Shown piece after piece: positions 33,608-41,062 of a DNA stretch of 43,349 nucleotides. Numbering within the stretch: the stretch's first letter is position 1; each line of letters begins with the position of its first letter. Origin of the DNA: JBATTK01 sp049670505 (GTDB lineage: Bacteria; Bacteroidota; Bacteroidia; Flavobacteriales; Flavobacteriaceae); the NCBI GenBank assembly GCA_049670505.1, contig JBATTK010000019.1, forward strand, positions 1-43,349, given 5' to 3'. The position numbers and the translations under genes were made by a program. A model generated the notes under the pieces. It was not told the origin of the DNA and did not search any database. It saw only the letters and a list, made by a program, of their open reading frames with translations.

Positions 33608-34903
33608 CTATTTATCCAATAGAAATGATTTTAATTCCTCGTAAGTGGAAATCTTCATCGCTTTTTTTTCCTTTCCCATTACCTTTTGGATTTGTGAAGG
33701 AATTTCCAAGGATGCTTTTATAACGGTTTCCACGATATCCAGGAATTTTACGGGATGTGCCGTTTCCAAAAAAACACCATAGGTATCGGGATGCGATTCT
33801 TGGTATTTTTTTAACCCCAAATAACCTACGGCCCCATGGGGGTCTGGAACATATCCGGAATTAGCATAGATATTTAGAATAGCCGCTTTGGTTTCATCAT
33901 CGGTAAAGGAATAGGAGGAAAGGTTTTGGGATAATTTTGAAAAATCATCCTGATATAAATGTCGTATGCGGATAAAATTACTGGGGTCGCCAACATCCAT
34001 GGCATTGGAAATGGTTGCTACGGATGGTTTAGGCAGGTACGTTGCATTTGTCATGAAATTGGGAACAATATCATTTGCATTGGTGGCCGCTACAAAATGA
34101 GTCACAGGCATTCCCAAACGTTGGGCGACCATACCTGCGCAAATATTTCCGAAGTTCCCACTGGGAATGGAGAACACCATTTCTCCCCGCCTGGATTTTA
34201 ATTGTTTGTATGCAAATAGAAAGTAAAATAGCTGGGGAAGCCAACGTGCCACATTTATAGAATTGGCAGAGGTCAATTGCATCTTCCGAAGTAGCCCATT
34301 ATCCAAAAAGGCGGTTTTTACCATATGCTGGCAATCATCAAAAGTGCCATCTACCTCTAATGCCGTAATATTCTGCCCTAGGGTAGTCAATTGTTTTTCC
34401 TGGATATCGCTCACCTTTCCGCTAGGATAAAGGATGACTACTTGTACGCCCTTTACCCCTAAAAAACCGTTTGCTACGGCACCTCCGGTATCTCCCGATG
34501 TTGCGACCAATACGGTGACCTTGCTATCTTTTCCTTCAAAGAAATACCCTAGACATTGGGCCATAAAACGTGCACCAACATCCTTGAAGGCCATGGTGGG
34601 TCCATGAAAAAGTTCTAAAGTGGCCACATTTTCCTCAATTTCCACTATGGGAAAATCAAAATCCAATACGTTAGTTACAATTTCCTTGAGTTTTTCTTCA
34701 GGAATGTCATCGCTCACAAATTGTTGAATGGACCGGTAAGCTATTTCATGATTGGAAAGCGTATCGATTTCTTCAAAAAAAGAACTGGGCAGAGGATTTA
34801 TCATCTCTGGGAAATAAAGACCTCTATCTGGTGCTATTCCTTTAATTACCGCATCTTTAAAGGATACGTCCGGTGCTTTTTTGTTCAAGCTGTAAAAGTT
34901 CAT
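33608..34903 (-). CDS. thrC: Threonine synthase
   Basis: PLP-dependent enzyme that converts O-phosphohomoserine to threonine, the last step of the pathway. The 431-residue length and the N-terminal NKKAPDVSFKDAVIKG fit the short-chain (class II-like) form. The PLP lysine is K107 in PTMAFKDVGARF, and the phosphate loop is SGDTGGAVA. It is the last gene of the thrABC operon but separated from thrB by 256 bases with a palindromic repeat. Confidence 0.96.
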   Translation of the reverse strand: MNFYSLNKKAPDVSFKDAVIKGIAPDRGLYFPEMINPLPSSFFEEIDTLSNHEIAYRSIQQFVSDDIPEEKLKEIVTNVLDFDFPIVEIEENVATLELFHGPTMAFKDVGARFMAQCLGYFFEGKDSKVTVLVATSGDTGGAVANGFLGVKGVQVVILYPSGKVSDIQEKQLTTLGQNITALEVDGTFDDCQHMVKTAFLDNGLLRKMQLTSANSINVARWLPQLFYFLFAYKQLKSRRGEMVFSIPSGNFGNICAGMVAQRLGMPVTHFVAATNANDIVPNFMTNATYLPKPSVATISNAMDVGDPSNFIRIRHLYQDDFSKLSQNLSSYSFTDDETKAAILNIYANSGYVPDPHGAVGYLGLKKYQESHPDTYGVFLETAHPVKFLDIVETVIKASLEIPSQIQKVMGKEKKAMKISTYEELKSFLLDK

Positions 34904-35035
34904 TGTTTATTAGGTATTTTAAGCATACACTTCTAATTCCTTCCAAAAGCCGTTAGGGCCGCAAGAAGGGTAATTATTTATTTGATTCCACGGTATATTG
35001 CCAGTAGTAACATAATGAAGCGTTTTAGAAATTAC

Positions 35036-35108
35036 ACACCCCTTGATCCCCTCTTTTTAGAGGGGAAACCTTACTTCCCTCCTAAAAAGGAGGGATTGAG
35101 GGAGGTGT
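35036..35108. repeat. Palindromic two-hairpin repeat element between thrB and thrC
   Basis: An outer stem (ACACC at 35036-35040 with GGTGT at 35104-35108) encloses two hairpins, each with an 8-bp stem and a 4-base loop: 35047-35066 (TCCCCTCT/AGAGGGGA) and 35076-35095 (TCCCTCCT/AGGAGGGA). The G/C-rich arms stand out from the AT-rich gap. The design resembles REP-like elements scattered in flavobacterial genomes. Confidence 0.7.
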
Positions 35109-35159
35109 TTTCCCCTATTTTCACATTTACTGGTACAATAGCGTACAATCACTTATTTA

Positions 35160-36089
35160 TTATACTATTTTCCGTGTTCCTTCCGAATTGATTTTGGAGA
35201 CATGGATGTCATGGTCTATTCCAATACTTTGATACACCTCTTGCATGGCCCGTGCCACTTTTTCCGCTGTTTCCTTGCCCTTGCTCAAGGCAAAAATAGA
35301 AGGTCCCGAACCTGAAATACCGCAACCTAGGGCACCAGCTTTAAGGGATTTTGATTTTACTTCATCAAACCCGGGAATGAGCATGGAACGTATAGGTTCT
35401 ACAATATGATCTACTAGGGACCGCCCGATTAAATCGTAATCTTCCGTGAAAAGTCCGGCAATGAGCCCACCCACATTGCCCCACTGTTTTATACCGTCTT
35501 CCAAAGAAATCTTCGTTTTAAGAATTTTTCGGGAATCCGATGTTTTAACTTCTATCTGTGGATGTATTACCGTGGCAAATAAGGCTTCGGGCGAATTGAT
35601 TTTTACAACATCCAAAGGACTGTAACTACGCACCAAGGTGAATCCCCCAAATAGGGCGGGGGCCACATTATCGGCATGTGCAACACCACTTGCCAACCGT
35701 TCTCCCTCCATGGCAAATTTGACCAAGTCTAAAGTTGCAAAGGGTTTTCCCAATAATTTGTTCATACCCCAAACGGCCCCCGCAGAACTGGCGGCACTAC
35801 TTCCTATTCCGCTACCTGCCTTTATTTTTTTATAAATGTCTATTTCAAACCCTCCCTGATAATCACTTTTTTCCAATAAGGCCAAACCCGCGACCCCCGC
35901 AACATTTTGCAAGGTTTCCATAGGTAGATCTTGTCCTTCCAGCTTGGTAATCCTTATACCTTGCTGTTTTGTTTTGCGAATGGCCATTTCATCACCAACA
36001 GCATCCAACGCCAAGCCAAGAACATCAAATCCACAAGAGATGTTGGCAATGGTGGCCGGACAGAATATTTTTATTTCGTTAGTGTCCAT
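35160..36089 (-). CDS. thrB: Homoserine kinase
   Basis: GHMP-family kinase that phosphorylates homoserine. The 309-residue protein has the ATP loop AGSGIGSSAASSAG (91-104), the N-terminal CPATIANISCGFDVLG and the C-terminal GCGISGSGPSIFAL motif 3. It follows thrA by 103 bases and precedes thrC, matching the order of steps in the pathway. Confidence 0.96.
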   Translation of the reverse strand: MDTNEIKIFCPATIANISCGFDVLGLALDAVGDEMAIRKTKQQGIRITKLEGQDLPMETLQNVAGVAGLALLEKSDYQGGFEIDIYKKIKAGSGIGSSAASSAGAVWGMNKLLGKPFATLDLVKFAMEGERLASGVAHADNVAPALFGGFTLVRSYSPLDVVKINSPEALFATVIHPQIEVKTSDSRKILKTKISLEDGIKQWGNVGGLIAGLFTEDYDLIGRSLVDHIVEPIRSMLIPGFDEVKSKSLKAGALGCGISGSGPSIFALSKGKETAEKVARAMQEVYQSIGIDHDIHVSKINSEGTRKIV

Positions 36090-36192
36090 TGTACATAGTT
36101 TATTGTTGTTTTAAGTTTCTGTTGTTTCAGGTTTAGAATTTAAAATCAAAATTGGGCAATATGAAATCAGAAACTGTTTAAACGGGAAACTC

Positions 36193-38637
36193 TTAAAAGT
36201 TGCCAATTCGTATAATATCGGCGAATATGCCGGAAGCCGTAACCGCCGCACCGGCCCCTGCTCCTTTTATGATCATAGGCTGATCAGGATATCTTTCCGT
36301 ATAAAATAGCACAATATTATCGCTTCCCTCTAAATTATAAAAATCATGGGTTTTAGGAATATGCTGTAGGCCTACGCTTGCTTTTCCATTTTCAAACTGG
36401 GCTACATATTTAAGCTTACTATCTGCCGTGATCGCCTTCTGAAATATTTCTTGAAATACGGACTCATGCTTTTCTAAAGAAGCGAAGAAGTCTTGGTTAT
36501 TTTTAGTTTCCAAACTCTCTTTAGGCAGGAAAGGCTTATTTTCTATATCTTCTATATTAAGTTTATAATTACTCTCGCGGGCCAAAATCAAGATCTTGCG
36601 CATGACGTCTATACCACTTAGGTCAATTTTAGGATCAGGTTCGGTATAACCCTCTTCTTGGGCCTGTTTTACAATATCGTGGAACGTATTTTCGCCATTG
36701 AAATGATTAAAGACAAAATTTAGGCTACCTGATAAAACAGCTTGGATTTTTAATACCTTATCACCGGAGGCGATCAAATTTTTTAAAGTATCTATGATGG
36801 GCAAACCGGCCCCTACGTTGGTTTCAAATAGAAATGGGGCGTTGTATTCCCTGGCCAGATCTTTCAGTCTGCTATAATTGTCATACTCCGAAGAACATGC
36901 AATTTTATTACAGGTAACTACGGAAATACTTTGCTCTAAATAGGAAGCATAGGTTTCGGAAATGGTATCACTGGCCGTATTGTCAACAAAAATACTGTTA
37001 CGGTAATTCAATTTTTTGATAGTATCGAAAAACAATGCCGGATCTGCTTTCTCCCCCTCGGTCAAAAGGGATTCCCAGTGCTTTAGGGAAATACCGTTTT
37101 CATCAAAAATCATGGTTCTGGAATTGGATATTCCGATAACCCTGATATTCAATTTTAAATTTTCTTTCAGGTATTTTTTTTGTTGCTGTATCTGGGTCAA
37201 GAATTTAGAGCCCACGTTTCCAACACCCATGACAAACAGATTCAATTGTTTTATATGCTCTTCAAAGAATTCTTCATGCAGTGTATTCAAGGCTTTTTTT
37301 ACATCGGCTTTGGCAATGACCGATGAAATGTTGCGTTCAGAGGCTCCTTGCGCAATAGCTCTAATATTAACGTTGTTCTTTCCAAGTGTACTGAACATTT
37401 TTCCGCTAAGTCCTTGATGACTTTTCATATTGTCGCCTACCAATGCAATAATGGCCAAGTCTTTTTCCGCTATGACCGGATTTATTTTTCCTAGGGAGAT
37501 TTCGTATTCAAAGGCCTTGTTGACCACATCTGCCGCCACATCTGCATCTTTTGCAGAAATACCTACGCAAATGGAGTGTTCCGAAGATGCCTGGGTGATT
37601 AAAACCACGCTTATTTCGGTTTGGGAAAGTATTTCGAAAAATCGCTTTGAAATTCCGGGGATTCCTACCATTCCCGGTCCCTCCAAGGATAATAGGGCAA
37701 TATCTTCCACGTGACTGATACCTCTCACGGTCTTGCCTTCCTCATTTTGGTTTTTAGTAATCAAAGTTCCCACATCATTGGGATGAAAGGTGTTTTTGAT
37801 CACTATTGAAATGCCTTTGGAAAGTATGGGCTGTATGGTAGGAGGGTATAATACCTTGGCACCAAAATGTGATAGTTCCATAGCCTCTTCATAAGAGATG
37901 TGCCCTATGGCCATGGCTTGTTTTACAATTTTGGGATTAGCGGTAAACATACCACTTACATCGGTCCATATTTCCAGTGCTTCGGCAGTTATGGAACCTG
38001 CGATAATGGCTGCGGTATAATCTGATCCCCCTCTTCCTAAAGTGGTGGAATTTCCATTAATGGAGGAAGCAATAAAACCTCCCAGAACCGTAATTTTATT
38101 GGATACTTTGGAAAAAAAGTTTTTACAATTGGCGTTTGTAGTATCAAGATCTACTGCGGCATTTCCGTAGATTTCGTTGGTTTTAATGAGCGTTCTACTA
38201 TCTGTATAGACGGCATCCATTTGTTCGGAAAGAAAGAATTCACTTATGATATAGGATGATAGCAATTCTCCGTAGCTGACGATCTTATCTGACAGTTTCG
38301 GGGTAATTTCACCAATGAGATAAGCGCCTTCCAATAATGTTTCCAGCGTATTTAGTTCACTTTTCACCTTACTCAACACCTGGCTTTGGGAATCAACCGG
38401 AATAAGCTTTTTGATCGTATGTAAATGACTATCCTCTATTTCTTGTAAACCATGCGTATAGCTATTGTCCTGTTCCGAAGCTTGCCTCGCCGTTTTTAGC
38501 AATAAATCGGTAATACCACCAAAAGCGGAGACCACAACGATGGTTTTATCACTATCCGAGTTGGCGACTATATTTTTAACTAATGTTATGTTTTCTGCAT
38601 TGGCTACCGAAGTACCACCGAATTTTAGAACTTTCAT
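36193..38637 (-). CDS. thrA: Bifunctional aspartate kinase/homoserine dehydrogenase I
   Basis: Catalyses the first and third steps from aspartate to threonine. The 814-residue fusion has the kinase domain at the N-terminus (KFGGTSVAN, 5-13; GRGGSDYTAA), two ACT-type regulatory repeats in the middle (VVLITQASSEHSICVGI), and the NAD(P)-binding homoserine dehydrogenase start GVGNVGSKFL near 471-480, ending with the catalytic half. Threonine feedback through the ACT repeats is typical for the family. Transcription comes from the promoter at 38824-38854 through a threonine leader peptide. Confidence 0.97.
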   Translation of the reverse strand: MKVLKFGGTSVANAENITLVKNIVANSDSDKTIVVVSAFGGITDLLLKTARQASEQDNSYTHGLQEIEDSHLHTIKKLIPVDSQSQVLSKVKSELNTLETLLEGAYLIGEITPKLSDKIVSYGELLSSYIISEFFLSEQMDAVYTDSRTLIKTNEIYGNAAVDLDTTNANCKNFFSKVSNKITVLGGFIASSINGNSTTLGRGGSDYTAAIIAGSITAEALEIWTDVSGMFTANPKIVKQAMAIGHISYEEAMELSHFGAKVLYPPTIQPILSKGISIVIKNTFHPNDVGTLITKNQNEEGKTVRGISHVEDIALLSLEGPGMVGIPGISKRFFEILSQTEISVVLITQASSEHSICVGISAKDADVAADVVNKAFEYEISLGKINPVIAEKDLAIIALVGDNMKSHQGLSGKMFSTLGKNNVNIRAIAQGASERNISSVIAKADVKKALNTLHEEFFEEHIKQLNLFVMGVGNVGSKFLTQIQQQKKYLKENLKLNIRVIGISNSRTMIFDENGISLKHWESLLTEGEKADPALFFDTIKKLNYRNSIFVDNTASDTISETYASYLEQSISVVTCNKIACSSEYDNYSRLKDLAREYNAPFLFETNVGAGLPIIDTLKNLIASGDKVLKIQAVLSGSLNFVFNHFNGENTFHDIVKQAQEEGYTEPDPKIDLSGIDVMRKILILARESNYKLNIEDIENKPFLPKESLETKNNQDFFASLEKHESVFQEIFQKAITADSKLKYVAQFENGKASVGLQHIPKTHDFYNLEGSDNIVLFYTERYPDQPMIIKGAGAGAAVTASGIFADIIRIGNF

Positions 38638-38708
38638 GCTGTTGAATTAAAATGTAATTGTTGATTGAATATAAAAAATGCGAAAAAAGGACGAGAATAT
38701 ATAGTTGT

Positions 38709-38807
38709 TTACCCCAAAGGGGTAGTAGTGGTAGTGGCAGTACAGGTAACACCGCCATTGCTCAATGGAGAAAAGAATTTTTTTATGTCCGTATTAAAAT
38801 AAAGCAT
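38709..38807 (-). CDS. thrL: Threonine operon leader peptide
   Basis: A 32-codon ORF from ATG (38807-38805) to TAA, just before thrA. Residues 21-29 read T-C-T-A-T-T-T-T-T: seven Thr in nine, followed by P-L-G and the stop. This is the hallmark of a leader peptide whose translation slows when charged threonyl-tRNA is scarce. It lies about 10 bases after the predicted transcription start and 71 bases before thrA. The bases over the last Thr codons and the stop form ACCCC/GGGGT (38711-38723), and GTTACC (38750-38745) can pair with GGTAAAC (38713-38707) instead. No clear intrinsic terminator with a T-run follows, although T-runs exist at 38683-38688 and 38673-38678. Confidence 0.8.
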   Translation of the reverse strand: MLYFNTDIKKFFSPLSNGGVTCTATTTTTPLG

Positions 38808-38812
38808 ACTTC

Positions 38813-38840
38813 TTTGAAAGCTTCAAAAGTAGTATTTTTG
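38813..38840 (+). promoter_or_regulatory. Candidate nnr promoter overlapping the thr promoter
   Basis: On the plus strand TTTG (38813-38816), a 16-base spacer and TATTTTTG (38833-38840) resemble a Bacteroidota promoter with a short spacer. It would serve nnr, 68 bases on, and overlaps the opposite thr promoter. Confidence 0.35.
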
Positions 38841-38854
38841 GGTTCTTTATCAAA
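38824..38854 (-). promoter_or_regulatory. Promoter of the thr operon
   Basis: On the minus strand TTTG (38854-38851), a 19-base spacer and TACTTTTG (38831-38824) are an exact fit to the Bacteroidota consensus TTTG-N19-TAnnTTTG. The start should be near 38818, about 11 bases before the leader peptide ATG. Confidence 0.7.
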
Positions 38855-38907
38855 TATTATGAAGAATTTTTACCAAATAATCAACGTTTGCCAAATTTTT
38901 TTATTGA

Positions 38908-40455
38908 ATGAAGGTTTTTACTGCTAAACAGATATACGAAGCTGATAAATTCACGATCAAGAAACAGCAGATTGCAAGCGATGAACTTATGGAGCGGGCC
39001 GCTGTACAGATTTTTAATTGGCTGCACCTCAGAATGCAAGGTGCACAGGTTAAAATTCATCTTTTTTGTGGAATAGGAAATAATGGGGGGGACGGAATTG
39101 CCTTGGCAAGGCATTTGCAGGAGCACGGTTATCATATGGAAGTGAACGTAGTCAATTATAGCGAGAAACGTTCCAAGGATTTCTTGATCAATCTGAAAAG
39201 GCTTAAAGATCGAAAAATCTGGCCTAATTTTATTGATTCGGATGGTGAATTCCCGGCTATCGGCAAGGATGATATCATTGTTGATGCCATCTTCGGAATA
39301 GGATTGAACAGGGCTCCCGATCCGTGGGTCGTAAAGCTGATACAACACCTGAACGATTCGGAAGCTTTTATACTGTCCGTTGACCTGCCATCGGGGCTAT
39401 TTATGGATAAGGTGCCCTTGGATCCGAAAGGTGTGATAAACGCTAATTTTGTATTGAGTTTTCAGGCACCTAAATTAATTTTTTTCCTGCCACAGACGGG
39501 TATTCATAGTAACCAATGGGAGGTTCTTGATATTGGATTGGATACCGAATATATGAGGGACACGGTGGCGGATTACGAACTGGTAGGAAAAAATGAGGTA
39601 TTGCCGTGGTACCTGCCGCGGGAAAAATTTTCACATAAGGGCAGCTATGGACATGCACTGATCATTGGGGGCAGTTATGGAAAAATAGGGGCGGTCATTT
39701 TGACTTCAAGAGCATGTTTGTATTCCGGTAGTGGCTTGGTGACTGCATATACTCCTATTTGCGGATATGTTCCTTTACAGACGGCCCTGCCCGAAGCAAT
39801 GGTGGTAACCGATGCGGATGAAAAGAATATCTCAAAAATCGATTTTGCTATTTCACCAACCGTTATAGGTATAGGTATTGGTTTGGGAACGGAGGCCATA
39901 ACAAAAAAGGCATTTGCCGATTTTTTAGAAAAAAACGGGAAACCTTTGGTGATTGACGCTGACGGATTAAATATTTTAGCGGAGAACAACAGCTTATTGG
40001 AAAAGTTGCCGGTACAGTCCATTCTGACCCCTCACCCAAAGGAACTACAACGCCTGATCGGGAATTGGAAAGACGACTTTGACAAGTTGAAGAAGGCAAA
40101 GGCATTTTCAAAAAAATATAATTGTATCCTGGTCATTAAAGGAAGTAATACCATTACTATAACCAAAGATAAAGGATACGTAAATACCACGGGCAATCCG
40201 GGAATGGCAACTGCGGGTAGCGGCGATGTGCTCACCGGAATTATAACCGGATTAATTGCACAAGCCTATGAACCGACAAAAGCTGCAGTTTTTGGCGTAT
40301 ACCTTCATGGAAGGGCCGCTGACATAGCTGTGGAAAAGTTGGGCTATCAAGCGCTGACCGCATCTGGAATAATCGATCATATAGGGGAAGCTTATATGGA
40401 TCTGTTCCGCATACCTGATGCACCGCAAGCCGAAAAAAATGAACAGGGGAAATAA
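38908..40455 (+). CDS. nnr: Bifunctional NAD(P)H-hydrate epimerase/ADP-dependent dehydratase
   Basis: Repairs hydrated NAD(P)H. The 515-residue fusion joins an N-terminal epimerase domain (GIGNNGGDGIALARHL from about residue 55) to a C-terminal ADP-dependent dehydratase of the ribokinase fold (GSYGHALIIGGS; NPGMATAGSGDVLTG near 430-443). Both domains look complete. The gene runs divergently from the thr operon. The ATG at 38908 begins the family-like MKVFTAKQIYEAD. Confidence 0.95.
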   Translation: MKVFTAKQIYEADKFTIKKQQIASDELMERAAVQIFNWLHLRMQGAQVKIHLFCGIGNNGGDGIALARHLQEHGYHMEVNVVNYSEKRSKDFLINLKRLKDRKIWPNFIDSDGEFPAIGKDDIIVDAIFGIGLNRAPDPWVVKLIQHLNDSEAFILSVDLPSGLFMDKVPLDPKGVINANFVLSFQAPKLIFFLPQTGIHSNQWEVLDIGLDTEYMRDTVADYELVGKNEVLPWYLPREKFSHKGSYGHALIIGGSYGKIGAVILTSRACLYSGSGLVTAYTPICGYVPLQTALPEAMVVTDADEKNISKIDFAISPTVIGIGIGLGTEAITKKAFADFLEKNGKPLVIDADGLNILAENNSLLEKLPVQSILTPHPKELQRLIGNWKDDFDKLKKAKAFSKKYNCILVIKGSNTITITKDKGYVNTTGNPGMATAGSGDVLTGIITGLIAQAYEPTKAAVFGVYLHGRAADIAVEKLGYQALTASGIIDHIGEAYMDLFRIPDAPQAEKNEQGK

Positions 40456-40464
40456 ACGTATTCC

Positions 40465-40866
40465 TTATTTATTCTTTATGCGCCTTTTTACCCATGCCAG
40501 GGCATTGCTATATTCTATGAAGAATTTCATTGGTTTCTTATAGAATAATTTTTCGATCTTAAAATTATGCATATCCATTTCCTTAATGGAAACTATTGCA
40601 AATGCCTTAAGATTTTCCAATTCCCTTAAATAGCTGTATATGGTAGGATCTATCGCATATGAATTTTTACGAAGACTAATAATGCCAAAGTTTTTTCCCC
40701 TGAAGTGAATTTCAGAAATTCCTATGATTTGATATGCTCTTTCCAGTGTTAGGGTGGAACCTTCTTCAAAAATAGAGACCATATGGTCTTCGTATACTTG
40801 AACCTTCCCAATTTCTAATTGGTACTCCCTAACGATAATCGTTTTCTTCACGGGTCCGACTTTCAT
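40465..40866 (-). CDS. STAS/SpoIIAA-like hypothetical protein
   Basis: A 133-residue soluble protein. The order of strands and helices, with a closing KPMKFFIEYSNALAWVKRR segment, resembles small SpoIIAA-like proteins that are common in Flavobacteriaceae. No signal peptide, membrane segment or catalytic motif is visible. It faces the end of nnr, 9 bases away, and stands downstream of clpC on the same strand but after the clpC terminator, so it probably has its own promoter. The function is unknown. Confidence 0.78.
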   Translation of the reverse strand: MKVGPVKKTIIVREYQLEIGKVQVYEDHMVSIFEEGSTLTLERAYQIIGISEIHFRGKNFGIISLRKNSYAIDPTIYSYLRELENLKAFAIVSIKEMDMHNFKIEKLFYKKPMKFFIEYSNALAWVKRRIKNK

Positions 40867-41009
40867 TTTCTATATTTTACAGTGTCTGTGACGAAAGTAG
40901 CGGTCTGCCTAAATATTGTGAAAAATATTAGACTAAAAGCCTAAATATCGTTTATATGGTTTCCTAGTGTGCAGGCTTGTATTTTATTTCCTACCCTTTA
41001 GTGTATGGT

Positions 41010-41041
41010 AAAAAAAAAGGGAGTCGATTTGTTCGACTCCC
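41010..41041 (-). terminator. Rho-independent terminator of clpC
   Basis: A perfect 9-bp stem (GGGAGTCGA 41041-41033 on the minus strand with TCGACTCCC 41027-41019) with a 5-base loop is followed by a run of nine T. It lies 22 bases after the clpC stop. Confidence 0.9.
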
Positions 41042-41062
41042 TTCTATTCAATTCTTTAGCGC

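Noticed and set aside
37016..37714. Plus-strand open frames inside thrA
   Set aside because: They are shadows of the conserved thrA frame, with no features of their own.
38576..38758. Minus-strand open frame of 60 codons overlapping the thr leader and the start of thrA
   Set aside because: It is the out-of-frame reading of the Thr codons (giving Leu/Pro runs) and runs into thrA. The frame with ATG at 38807 gives the Thr run and a stop before thrA.
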